Assembly (NCBI GenBank): GCA_022414725.1
Contig: CM039462.1
Span: 38,925,186-38,989,185, forward strand
Source of the DNA: Microglena sp. YARC
Taxonomy: Eukaryota; Chlorophyta; Chlorophyceae; Chlamydomonadales; Chlamydomonadaceae
Length of the DNA stretch: 64,000 nt
Reading direction: 5' to 3'
Shown here: positions 28,098 through 38,285 of the stretch, one piece after another
How positions within the stretch are numbered: the first letter of the stretch is position 1
How the letters are laid out: each line of letters starts with the position of its first letter
Notes under the pieces: generated by a model
Database searches by the model: none
What the model was told of the DNA's origin: nothing
Seen by the model: the letters and a program-made list of their open reading frames with translations, nothing else
Position numbers and translations under genes: made by a program

Positions 28098-30530
28098 ATG
28101 AAGGTCATTGGTCGTGACGGCTCGGTCCGTCCTGTTTCGTTCGACGCCATCAAGGAGCGCATTCTTCGTTTGATATCCGATTCATGCGCCGACCTGGTCG
28201 CCAACGTAGATGTGGACTGCATCGTCATGCAGACGATCGGCGGCATGTACGACGGAATCACCACAGTAGAGCTTGACGACCTGTCCGCCCGGCTCTGCGC
28301 GACGCTGCAAAGCGTGCACTATGCCTACGACACGGTCGCTGCATGCATCGCGATGTCGAACCTGGCGAAGCGCGTGCGGTACACGATGTCGTCCCACGGA
28401 TATAGCGAGGTCTCCTTTTCTCAGAAGACGGCGTTCCTTTCGAATCACGGTGGCGTCCGTTTTGATGCCCAGTACCTCGACTTCGTGTCCCATAACGCAG
28501 ACGCCCTGAACGCGATGATCGTCCCTGACCGTGACGCTCGTCGACATGGCTACTTTGCATTTCGAACCATGGAGCGTTCTTACCTGCTTGCGTCCTTCCC
28601 GGATGAGCTGGTGATCGAGAGTCCTCAAGACATGTGGTTGCGTGTTGCGATCTTCGTGAACGACCCGTCGAAGCCGGCCTCTCTGATTTTGCCACGCATC
28701 CAGAGGTGCTACGACGACATGTCGTTGGGGTTGTACACGCACGCGACACCTACTTTGTTCAACGCGGGTACCAATAACGCCCAGTGTAGCAGTTGTTACT
28801 TGCTGGGTACGGAGGACTCGATGGACGGTATTTGGACGACACTCAAGAACAGTGCTATGATATCCAAGTGGGCTGGCGGCATTGGTGTTCATGTATCGAA
28901 CGTCCGCGCCCGTGGCTCTCGTATCTGTAGCACGAACGGCGTGTCGGACGGCATCGTCCCGATGATGAGGTGCTACAACGACATGGTGCGCTACTGCAAC
29001 CAGGCAGGTCGCCGCAAGGGGAGCATGGCTGCTTACCTTGAGCCATGGCATGCTGACGTGTGGGAGTTTGTCGAGTTGCGTCGCAACACTGGTTCTGAGA
29101 CGGAGCGTGCTCGGGACATTTTCGTAGCTTTGTGGGTTCCTGACGAGTTCATGCTTCGTGTTGATAACGACTCGGAGTGGTACCTGATGTCTCCTGACGT
29201 GTGCCCTGACTTGATCGATGCTGTCGGCGAACGTTTTTCGGAGTTGTACAACGAGCACGTGCGTAATAAGCGCTACATCCGCAGCATGCCTGCACGTACT
29301 CTTTGGCAGCACATAATTTCCTGCCAGTTGGAGACGGGTACACCGTATATGATGTTCAAGGACCACGTGAATCGGAAGTGCAATCAGTCCAACATGGGTA
29401 CGATCCGTTCCTCGAACCTTTGCGCTGAGATCACCGAGTACTCGGACTCGAAGAGCTACGCCGTTTGCAATCTGGCCTCCATCGCGGTGTCTTCGTTTGT
29501 GGTTCATGACGTTGAAGGTGTTGCGATGTGTGTGGATCACCGAGCTTTGCACGCGTGTGCCAAGAACGTGACTCGCAACCTGAACGTATTGATCGACACT
29601 TCCATGTACCCGGTTCCTGAGACTCGAGAGTCTAACTTCTCGCTGCGTCCGATCGGTATCGGCATTCAGGGTTTGGGTGACCTGTACTGCATTCTTTCGC
29701 TTCCTTACGATGACGAGCGCGCAGTCCGTCTTGACAGAGATATCATGGAGACGATTTACCATGGTGCAATGGAGGCGAGCGCCGAGCTTGCTGAGGAGCT
29801 CGGCCCTTACAAGCACTTTGGGACATCCCCTTTGGCTTATGGTCATTTCCAGTTTGACCTGTGGGGGATGTCTTCGCCAAGTGACCTTTCAGGACGCTAC
29901 GATTGGGATGAGATGCGTGACCGCGTGATGCGCACGGGTGTTCGTAACAGCTTGCTCACGGCATTGATGCCTACAGCCTCAACTTCCCAGATTTTGGGCA
30001 ACAGTGAGTGTTTCGAGCCCATCCAGAGCAACATCTTCAAGAGGAGCACTCTCGCTGGAGAGTTTCTGGTGGTTAACCGCCACTTGATGCGCACGTTGAT
30101 TAGCAGGGGCATTTGGACGCCTGAGCTTCGCGATCGTCTCATGGCTCACGACGGCTCTGTGCAGGACCTCTCCGAGATTCCTGAGGATGTGCGCAAGCTT
30201 TACAGGACCGTTTGGGAGATTCCTCAACGTTGCATCATCGACCACGCTGTTGCACGGGGGCCTTTTGTGTGTCAGTCGCAGAGCATGAACCTTTTCATGA
30301 CGAAGCCCTCCTTCAGCCGTCTGAGCAGCGCTCTGATGTACGCGTGGCGTAAGGGTCTGAAGACTGGCATGTACTACTTGCGCACTCAGGCGGCTGCAGA
30401 GGCCACACGCGTCAAGTTCGACGGCGCCGCGAACAATACTCCTTTGCCCCAAACGCATGTCGATGAGGACAATATGAAGTCTGTTCCCACTGTTTGTGGT
30501 GACGAGGTCTGCGAAATGTGCTCATCCTGA
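28098..30530 (+). CDS. Ribonucleoside-diphosphate reductase, large subunit (class I)
   Basis: 810 residues from the ATG at 28098 (MKVIGRDG), intact. ATP-cone-like N-terminus (GRDGSVRPVSFDAIKERILR), then the barrel: NAQCSSCYLLGTEDSMDGIW with the active-site Cys, KWAGGIGVHVSNVRARGSRI, NLCAEITEYSDSKSYAVCNL with the catalytic N-x-C-x-E, LMPTASTSQILGNSECFEPI and a C-terminus EVCEMCSS with the redox Cys pair. It reduces ribonucleotides to deoxyribonucleotides for viral DNA synthesis. The small subunit gene is not in the window. This is the cleanest gene of the region. Confidence 0.95.
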   Translation: MKVIGRDGSVRPVSFDAIKERILRLISDSCADLVANVDVDCIVMQTIGGMYDGITTVELDDLSARLCATLQSVHYAYDTVAACIAMSNLAKRVRYTMSSHGYSEVSFSQKTAFLSNHGGVRFDAQYLDFVSHNADALNAMIVPDRDARRHGYFAFRTMERSYLLASFPDELVIESPQDMWLRVAIFVNDPSKPASLILPRIQRCYDDMSLGLYTHATPTLFNAGTNNAQCSSCYLLGTEDSMDGIWTTLKNSAMISKWAGGIGVHVSNVRARGSRICSTNGVSDGIVPMMRCYNDMVRYCNQAGRRKGSMAAYLEPWHADVWEFVELRRNTGSETERARDIFVALWVPDEFMLRVDNDSEWYLMSPDVCPDLIDAVGERFSELYNEHVRNKRYIRSMPARTLWQHIISCQLETGTPYMMFKDHVNRKCNQSNMGTIRSSNLCAEITEYSDSKSYAVCNLASIAVSSFVVHDVEGVAMCVDHRALHACAKNVTRNLNVLIDTSMYPVPETRESNFSLRPIGIGIQGLGDLYCILSLPYDDERAVRLDRDIMETIYHGAMEASAELAEELGPYKHFGTSPLAYGHFQFDLWGMSSPSDLSGRYDWDEMRDRVMRTGVRNSLLTALMPTASTSQILGNSECFEPIQSNIFKRSTLAGEFLVVNRHLMRTLISRGIWTPELRDRLMAHDGSVQDLSEIPEDVRKLYRTVWEIPQRCIIDHAVARGPFVCQSQSMNLFMTKPSFSRLSSALMYAWRKGLKTGMYYLRTQAAAEATRVKFDGAANNTPLPQTHVDEDNMKSVPTVCGDEVCEMCSS

Positions 30531-30559
30531 ATGCGCGTTTACGTTTAAAGGTTTATCAA

Positions 30560-30575
30560 TGATACAATAGTATCA
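30560..30575. terminator. Small hairpin after RNR
   Basis: TGATAC-AATA-GTATCA, a 6-bp stem with a 4-base loop, 30 bases after the RNR stop and 34 before the next gene. It may mark the transcript end, as in mimivirus-type 3' hairpins. Confidence 0.3.
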
Positions 30576-30608
30576 GAAGAAATCAGCGTGCCTTTTTATA
30601 GAGTGTAA

Positions 30609-31235
30609 ATGAAATTTCAGTACGTTCCTCCAATTGAAGAGACCATGGATGCTTGGATTCCACTTCTAGGTTCCAATGTGTACTACAAAGATTTATACGA
30701 GATCAACTCATCCTCATTGAGGATCCGGCGTCTGAAAAAAGGACAACGTGTTCGTTCCACTAGCACGGGTCTCGTCTGTTTGATGGGGCAGTGGTTGCAT
30801 ATCGCCAACGTGGTCCGCGACCACCGTGCTCTCCGCCACCTAGAAACAGAAGATGATGTGGAAGAGCCTGAGGAAGTAGAGACTGCGGAAGTAGAGACTG
30901 TGAGAGGAGGAGAGTCTCCTGAAGTAGAGCCTGTGGGAGTAGTAGAGCCTGCTGAAGTAGAGCCTGTGGGAGGAGGAGAGTCTGCTGAAGTAGAGCATGT
31001 GGGAGGAGGAGTAGAGCCTGTAAACGAATGTGACACTCACTTTGATGCAGGAGTTAAAGAAGACAGTGGCTCCGATTGCGGTGATGATCAGGACGTACTT
31101 GAACCTGAGCGTCGTGGTATTATCCGTTTAGTGTCGATGGTTTTGTTGATCAAGTTGTCGTGTCTTGCTTTGTTGGTTGCATACGTTTGGTCATTGGAGG
31201 AGGATGTCAAGCCCCTTGTTTGGGATGATATGTAA
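30609..31235 (+). CDS. Acidic-repeat tail-anchored protein, unknown
   Basis: 208 residues, starting MKFQYVPPIEE. The N-terminal 75 residues look like a small globular domain (RIRRLKKGQRVRSTSTGLVC). An acidic repeat of Glu/Val/Pro/Gly follows (EVEPVGVVEPAEVEPVGGGE). Near the C-terminus is one membrane helix (LVSMVLLIKLSCLALLVAYVW) followed by a short acidic tail. Probably anchored in a membrane by the C-terminus. Family unknown. Confidence 0.5.
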   Translation: MKFQYVPPIEETMDAWIPLLGSNVYYKDLYEINSSSLRIRRLKKGQRVRSTSTGLVCLMGQWLHIANVVRDHRALRHLETEDDVEEPEEVETAEVETVRGGESPEVEPVGVVEPAEVEPVGGGESAEVEHVGGGVEPVNECDTHFDAGVKEDSGSDCGDDQDVLEPERRGIIRLVSMVLLIKLSCLALLVAYVWSLEEDVKPLVWDDM

Positions 31236-31314
31236 TCAGGGCTACAGACGGATGCACAAATTCAAGTAAATGGTCGGCGGATCGTATTGGTGTTCCACTT
31301 CCCCGTGGATTTCT

Positions 31315-31463
31315 ACACCGTAAGGTGTGCCGTACACGAAGCGGTTTCATTTTAGTATTTCGTTGACTGTAAGATATCAACACAGAGAAATCACAATTCC
31401 GCTCCAGACCATGTTTCGTAACCAGTAAAAATCGACCGGAGAGGCTGGAACGCTCATTGGATC
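31315..31463. repeat. Fragments of repeat families C and A in a non-coding stretch
   Basis: Reverse-orientation family C end (ACACCGTAAGGTGTGCCGTA, then CGTTGACTGTA at about 31363-31373) directly followed by the half of family A from AATCACAATTCCGCTCC to CGACCGGAGAGGCTGGAACG (31390-31455). The stretch 31236-31539 has no gene; the rest is the hairpin at 31491. Confidence 0.55.
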
Positions 31464-31490
31464 TGGGTAGTGGCGTTGAGTGGTGGTGAA

Positions 31491-31519
31491 GAAATTATTA
31501 TTCTTTTAATAATAATTTC
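31491..31519. promoter_or_regulatory. 12-bp perfect hairpin upstream of the long unknown gene
   Basis: GAAATTATTATT and AATAATAATTTC form a perfect 12-bp stem around CTTTT, 20 bases before the ATG at 31540. Either a transcription stop for the upstream gene or a promoter element. Confidence 0.4.
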
Positions 31520-31539
31520 CATCGTAAGGAACGACAAGT

Positions 31540-34013
31540 ATGACAACAACCTCTTATGTATCTGAGTCGGGATCTAAGTTTGGCATAAGGGACATTGCTT
31601 ACAGTCTTCTTCTTTCTCGCATTCCTGTCTCATCTAATTCATCGTCTTCTCGTATTTCAGTCGACCGTCAAGTTTCTACCTTTGTACTTGCAAGCTCTGC
31701 TCCAGTTTCTTGTGTAGGGCGTAGTGGTGCTTATGCAGTCTGTCTTGAAGTCCCTTTTATTCAAACTCGCGATGGAAACACTGACGGTTTGGACACTGTA
31801 GACATGTGGACTGACATTCTGAAACGACTGCGAGAATCTGCTGCCACTCCTTCGGATATATCTTCTTCAATCACATCGTCCACTTCTCCATTGGTCTTTA
31901 CTGACTCATCGACAACGAAGGCAAACGTACGTTACACATCTCCCTCGGAGGTTATGGTTGTCACGCCACGGGGACCACCAGGATCATCGTTTCGCGTCCA
32001 CGGATCATTCCGCGTTGCTGCTAACACGATCGCTCCTTTGCAAGGTCTCCTCGTGCCTCTATCCCTATCCGGGGAAGACGATCACAATAGCATTGCAACA
32101 ATTCGCGGATTTAAGATAGTCCCGTTCGACGCAGATGCCTACGAGTCCTTTATATCGACGTTGTCTGTTGGCGACCGTGTTCGTATGCGTAAGCTTCCTT
32201 CTGGTGGTTTCTTCTCAAGTAATTTCAACAATAACGTAGATAGTGGGGGCGATGATGTAGATGGTGTGATTGATTCAGATGGTTCTGTGGTCTCCGTGCG
32301 TGGCGGCGCTGTACTGGTTCGTGACGTTAAGCGACCCTGGGTGGTTGGTTCCTTGTGTCCCGCGATGGAACAGATATTTTAGGGGACCTCCGACGTAGTA
32401 GTGGTGGACGACGTGGTGGTGTCGCATTGTTGTGGTTATCGGCGGGGGGGGGTGCCGTCGATTGGTGGCAGCCGTCGATCCTACAGCAGCTAAGACGTGA
32501 CGTTGTTTTATCATTGGATAGCGTGTTGGACGCGCGTATGGCATCCTCGCGTACAAGAATACCTCTTGTTGTCAGTGACTACATTGAACTGAGATCCATT
32601 CTTATTGAGAAGAAAGATAAATACGCGAACAAAATACGTCGTGGCGGGGGCTCTTTGGTGTCGTCGTCAACAAAGGGGAAGACTTCCATGATAATGACGT
32701 CGCGAAGGACTTCGCACCTGCAAGAACTCCTCCTAGTATTGTCTTCTTCTACTACTTCGATAAGACATAATGATCTCCAGCTTCCTGATAATATCAGTGT
32801 TACGAATGACGATAATGATGCGACCGTATCATTTATTAATGCTATATCTGTTGGGGCTGCCTCTCCGTCTTTTTTATCTCAAGGGTTTCTCTTGGAGTCC
32901 AAGATGATGCACAAAGTCGAACGTGGGAGGGGTAAGTTCGTTGTGATTGGGGCAGACAGCATTGGTACTACTACTATCGGAGATCGATTGCTTAGAGTAG
33001 GGTATACTGCTGACTCAGCGAAGGCTCGCCGGAGTTACCGTCAGTACTTTGGTAGTGGTCACGGTTTCATATATGTTACACCTGATACGCGTTTGCGTGC
33101 TGTATCTTGGATAAATGCCAACGAGCGCTCTCTTGCATCTTTTGGATCAGATATTGAGGACATGGCCACTCGTAATACGTTGGAAAATGGAGATCTATTT
33201 GCACAAGTTGAGAATGACAACGAGAATAAGACTCCTCAAAAAGCGCAACAACAGTCTTCATTACTTGATGTAAGTCGGAATACTTCGGACGACGCGTCTT
33301 CAGACGACATTCTGTATGCCGTGGACGTTAACGACATAATGGACCGTTATTCTTTAACAGAATCTCCTAGGTCCTCCGAGGTCCGTGGTACTCGACATCA
33401 GAAGGACGGTCGTTTCTTTGGCGACCGTTTGTTGGGTGATGTCAGTGGATCGTCCCCTGGATCACTCATTTCAAGTATATTGCAGGATTCGCGTCCGCCC
33501 AAGGGTCGTCTTCCATTCCGTAGCCTTAAGACTGACGCAACGTTCGCAATGTGGCTTTCTCGTGTGTTGTTGCATTTCGACATGTTGGCGTCTGATACAT
33601 TGAAGGCGCTCGACAAGACACTTGTGAGTCTGCGTGACCGCAGAGCAGAGTTTCGGGAACGCATGCGACGACGTAACCTTGACACCGTGATGACGTATGA
33701 AGAGTTTGAGCTGAAACTAGCTTCGGGAGTGCGTGGTAAATTCTTTCCCCAACTTATTGCGATGCTAGGTGCACTTATAATCGCCGCTGCGTCCACCGCG
33801 TCCAACCGTTCTCCTGATGTTGTTTTTGCTGGTGTCGAGAATCGTGTTGTTGTTGCTTCTATGAGGGTGATACGGTCTCAACTTTCGGTTGAGGTTGTTC
33901 CTACCCCTTCTGTATTCAATGAGCTCATTAAATCCTCGTTGTCCGCGATCGAGCGTGACGCGTCCGTTCGGAATGGTGTGCGCAGTGAGACTATCCGACG
34001 CTTCCTTGTTGAC
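31540..34013 (+). pseudogene. Long unknown gene, 5' part, frameshifted and interrupted by an LTR element
   Basis: Starts MTTTSYVSESGSKFGIRD. The first 280 residues (to the stop at 32382) are Ser-rich with beta-strand character (SSFRVHGSFRVAANTIAPLQ, ATIRGFKIVPFDADAY). The next frame, from about 32355, carries on in phase after a one-base shift and runs 550 residues, helical, with ARMASSRTRIPLVVSDYIEL and LLLVLSSSTTSIRHN. The reading is cut at the TTGAC target site of the retrotransposon and goes on in the same frame at 38291. Together about 1270 residues. I do not recognise it; its size, position and Ser-rich sequence suggest a structural or tegument-like protein, but that is a guess. Confidence 0.5.
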
Positions 34014-34311
34014 TATCAGCTTGGATAACACTCCGGAGAGTGGACTTTGTGTGTGCAGCACGCCAATCTATAAATGCGGAGACGAGAATAAGTTACAAGC
34101 ACAGGAGACCCATTAAGGGGCACCAGTGGAGGAAAGGGGGCGGTAGCCTGGAACCTGATCAGGGTACAGGCTAGACAGCGCATGTCAGAAGAACCGATGA
34201 CGCAGTCAACAGGAAGCTGACATAGTACTGTCAGGACCGATAGTTCTAAGGGAGTACACAAGGAGTCACCAAGACATAAAACAAGCGAGAGCACCGCTAT
34301 TCATGCTGATA
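34014..34311. repeat. Left LTR of the retrotransposon
   Basis: 298 bp, starts TATCAGCTTGGATAACACTC and ends GAGCACCGCTATTCATGCTG then ATA. The same sequence as 37988-38285 as far as can be compared by eye. A target copy of TTGAC is on its left. Confidence 0.92.
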
Positions 34312-37227
34312 CTCCACCTATGACGCAGGTGACATACAATACTAGTACTCCACCTATGGCACTGGGGACATAGAACCATAAACTGGTAGCAAACAAAAAT
34401 TATTAAGGAACGGCGGAAAAACAGGAAACCAGAAGAAAGCCTTGTCTAAAATAAAAGGATGAGAAAGGATGAACCAAAAACCACTGTAGTACTCCGAAAA
34501 TATAGCAGCAAAAAACTTGGGTCATACCGAGCTGAGCGGAGACCAAAATGGAAATGGAACCATCCATGGTAAGCGCAAAAATACTATTCATCCAGAATAG
34601 TAGGCACCAAACCAGAAAATCACAGGGAGGCCAAACAGAAATCAATCCCAATACCAAAGGAAGGGGAACAACGGTGACTGAAAGAACCGAGAACTTAACC
34701 TAAAGAGAAGACTGGAAAAAAAAATCGTATATCAAAGTTGGGGAACAACGGTATAGAAAACCCGATCCGGGAATAGGAACCTAACGCCAATCAATGATAA
34801 CCAAAGAGACGGATTGAAATATCGTGTGAGAGCAGCACACGAGAGAATCAAAACCTAAAGGACGCAGACAAGAGGACACTAAAGACTACGATGGAAGAAA
34901 AAAAAGTCGATGGAAAAATCCACTACCTTAAAAACTATTCTTAGCATAGAATTCATGACTAGGTTGGGATGAAAAAACCATGATGAACTGGTTTCTCACT
35001 CAAAGATGGAAGTAAGAAGATGTATGAAAGTTAATTATCATAAATCCCCAGCTACGGCACTAACGAAAAACAGTCTAAGAGGTGGGTATCGCACCGCAAA
35101 GAACTCGTGCACTCAAGACAAACCAAGCGCCTAACTAAAGCAAACCAAACCTGCAGCAACTGAAAAAATCCAAAGGATGCGAAGTTAAAATTTTCAAGAA
35201 ACTTGTAACCAACAAAGGAAACACAGTTCAATGAACAATAGAAGGGTAGATGTACAACCATAGTACATAAAACCTATTGTCCACCTGAAAAATAGGAAAC
35301 GCAGAAAAAAGGACTTCAAAGAATTTACTGCAAAGGAAGGAATGAAAGGGCGCTTGAAATACACTCGGAAGAACAAGAAAGAGGTGAGCGGCGGTACATC
35401 TGCAAGTACAACTGCAGGGACATCTGCAAGTACAACTGCAAGATGACCCAGCCCACCAAATTACAGTAAAATCCAAAGGGAAATAACTACTACACTCCAC
35501 AAAAAGTTCCAATCACATGAGGGGCTGGTGATCTAAAAACAGTGTGGAGTAAAAAGAAATAGCTAATCTATGATGAGCTCCACCGAACGAACCATCTGCC
35601 TATGGAACTAAGAGTCAGAAACCATCAAGACGCTATAACGGTGGTCTGAATTAAGTACCACCTTCCACCAAAACCAAGAAAGACAGCTGAAAGGAAGCTG
35701 CCTAAACAAAGCGTCGTAACGCTCCACCAATCTAGACTACCCTATAAGTCAGTCTAGGAGGTGCTGAGGAATAGGCACTCACACATAGGGCCATGTTAAC
35801 CTACGTATGAGAACCAGCAGCACCTAAAACAATGAATCCTGGGTTGACTGTAACACCCCAGCCATACGCAGTATCAAGCTAGACCAGTGTTCAAGATCAT
35901 CACTTACCCATTCGGCAACGGCTACATCATCACATGGGCTTGACCCGAGTAATCCACCAGGGACGACAGGAGGCGTCGGAATTATCGACACCCGCGAGCC
36001 ATCCGAGGTGGTCGGAGGTTGGCGACTATTAGTCAATGGACCTGATCCAGGTACCACTATGATCGAAGGCTGTCTAAATCCTAAAGCTTCACCGCTAAAA
36101 CGTGGCACAGAGGAGGGCCTGGCGACCCCCTGAGATTCGGCTAAGATTATAGTTGGATATCCAACTCCCCCCGCCCTAAAACTTCACACACAATACAGCA
36201 AGATCAGGCCCTGGTCTAGAATGCAACAATGATACATCCAGCCAGGCCAGCCAACAACAATTGGGGTTGTTAAAGGGCGTAGGGAATTACCGGTAACACT
36301 TAACATATCACCGTTTGATGACAGGAGGGATGCAAGCGGGCACGGGGACCCATACTAAAGGGAGAACCCAGGAAGACAGTTTAGAACTGAACTGGAGATA
36401 GAGAGTACATCACTACTCACTACTAACTGGCGCAACATTGGAAACCCAAATATAATAACCCTTACTCACCAGGGAATACCCAACCAGTCTACCAAATAAT
36501 GCCTTTCTAACTAGCTTGTTGCGTGACTGCCCAATACTAAGATTACATAGCAAGGGCAACCAAACAAACGCAACAACGACACATCAGGTGCAACCCCAAA
36601 GAAAAGCTCCGAAGGAGTCTTGTCTCCCTAGATGAACACGCGATTGCGAAGATAACACACTAGCACCATGCTGAGCAGTGTCATCATCAACAACTCATGC
36701 ATGCCCCAACTAATCGAGATCAACCATGCCTCTATACCACTTAACTAAAAATTCCTAAGCCCTATCAGAACTCAAACACTTGAACTCAAACTCACGTAGC
36801 TAAGGCATACACCTAAGGGGGAACCAGGGGCACGGGAAGACAAAGTAGTAACCTCTGTCGAACCACGGAACGCACCCAGGGGTCACAAGGAGCCTAAGAG
36901 AGAAAATATCCACCAAGATATCATGCCAAAGATCCTCCACGGCCGCTGGACTAGGGCCAGGACGGCGTCCACTGCGGCCTGTAGCATGGGCGAAGTCCGG
37001 CGCTGCGAGACCTGGGATCACAGAAGGTGGGGAAGCGTTAGGTCGAAGTCGAGATTTGAGGTATGGGAAAAAGGAGACGAGAATGACAGTGCAGCAAGTC
37101 GCACCTGGTGCAGAAAATCGCACCAATGGCAGAAAATCGCAAATCGCAAGGGCAGAATTCGAACATTTATCGCTAGGATGCGAAGAGCAGAGCCGAGGCA
37201 TGTAAAGGTCCTAATATCCCGCCGTCG

Positions 37228-37803
37228 ATGATCAGTCAATCTCAAGTCCCCCCCTCTATCGCTCGACTCACCCGGTTGGGGGGTAGAGGGAGCAGCACCC
37301 GTAGTGGTGCTGACCATACCCCCCTGCTTCCTACCACCTCCAGAATCTCCAGGTCCAGACGCGTAGGTCGTCCTCCTCTGGCGAATCCTACGGCAGTGCC
37401 GGCGATCCGCCAGTTTGATCGAAAAATTTCTCCAGAAGGTAGCACAGAGCCACTAGAGCGCAGGCGCAGGCAGAGCAAAGGGGGCAAAGACGACGTAGAC
37501 ATCAGCAGGGAGCTTGGTCGGCTTGGCAACCTCCGGTATGCAGGCAGAGCCTCAAACACCGGAGAAAGGTTAGCGACGTCAAGGACGCGAGCAGACGAAG
37601 ACGGGGTATCTCCACCGATGTCCAGGCTAGTCGCCGACTTGAGTCTGCACGTCACAGTCATCTACGACAGACGGGAGGAGGCGACAGACGGCAGGGGAGG
37701 AAAAAGAAGAGAAGATGGAGGAATGACCGGGGGGGGTTACTTCCACGATGGCGGAAGGACTCTCATGACCGCTAGCAGAGGTAGCTGGTGCACAAGCGTC
37801 TAG
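37228..37803 (+). CDS. Interior open frame of the LTR element, possible gag relic
   Basis: 191 codons, Arg/Ser/Pro-rich (ISQSQVPPSIARLTRLGGRG, REEATDGRGGKRRED). A following frame (about 37798-37970) reads AQASSQSSRGAVPPLEGLVA and then stops. It could be the rest of a Gag-like protein, but no zinc knuckle or capsid motif was seen. It may also be chance coding in a GC-rich patch. Confidence 0.25.
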   Translation: MISQSQVPPSIARLTRLGGRGSSTRSGADHTPLLPTTSRISRSRRVGRPPLANPTAVPAIRQFDRKISPEGSTEPLERRRRQSKGGKDDVDISRELGRLGNLRYAGRASNTGERLATSRTRADEDGVSPPMSRLVADLSLHVTVIYDRREEATDGRGGKRREDGGMTGGGYFHDGGRTLMTASRGSWCTSV

Positions 37804-37987
37804 CCAATCATCAAGAGGAGCCGTTCCTCCGTTGGAAGGATTGGTCGCAGCCATCGCTGAGAATGATACTGCGCATCCCGCGCGTCCAGGAAAGACCATC
37901 CATGTCATGGAGTTTCTCAAAATGGCGGGAGGTCCTCGCGGAAGTTGCATCGCAAAGCAGTGGTAGTAAATGAAGGACCGTATAACC

Positions 37988-38285
37988 TATCAGCTTGGAT
38001 AACACTCCGGAGAGTGGACTTTGTGTGTGCAGCACGCCAATCTATAAATGCGGAGACGAGAATAAGTTACAAGCACAGGAGACCCATTAAGGGGCACCAG
38101 TGGAGGAAAGGGGGCGGTAGCCTGGAACCTGATCAGGGTACAGGCTAGACAGCGCATGTCAGAAGAACCGATGACGCAGTCAACAGGAAGCTGACATAGT
38201 ACTGTCAGGACCGATAGTTCTAAGGGAGTACACAAGGAGTCACCAAGACATAAAACAAGCGAGAGCACCGCTATTCATGCTGATA
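37988..38285. repeat. Right LTR of the retrotransposon
   Basis: 298 bp, TATCAGC to GCTGATA, followed by the target copy TTGAC at 38286-38290. Identical to the left LTR by eye. A clear purine tract just upstream was not found (nearest AAATGAAGGA). Confidence 0.92.

Larger units (their letters stand above)
34014..38285. mobile_element. Non-autonomous LTR retrotransposon, 4272 bp
   Basis: Two 298-bp long terminal repeats (34014-34311 and 37988-38285), same length and apparently identical, with short inverted ends TATCAGC...GCTGATA. A 5-bp target duplication TTGAC flanks the element (34009-34013 and 38286-38290). No reverse transcriptase, integrase or protease motif is visible in any frame of the 3.7-kb interior, which is mostly A-rich and non-coding, so it needs proteins from a relative. 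The identical LTRs point to a recent insertion. It interrupts a viral gene. An interior stretch near 35395-35440 has a short tandem repeat (ACATCTGCAAGTACAACTGC). Confidence 0.9.

Noticed and set aside
28182..29846. Long minus-strand frame opposite RNR
   Set aside because: It is the shadow of the RNR gene: His/Arg-rich, no motif, and explained by codon bias of the real gene.
34403..36108. Minus-strand proteins in the LTR element
   Set aside because: Hydrophobic frames arise from the A-rich plus strand; there are no reverse transcriptase, RNase H or integrase motifs.
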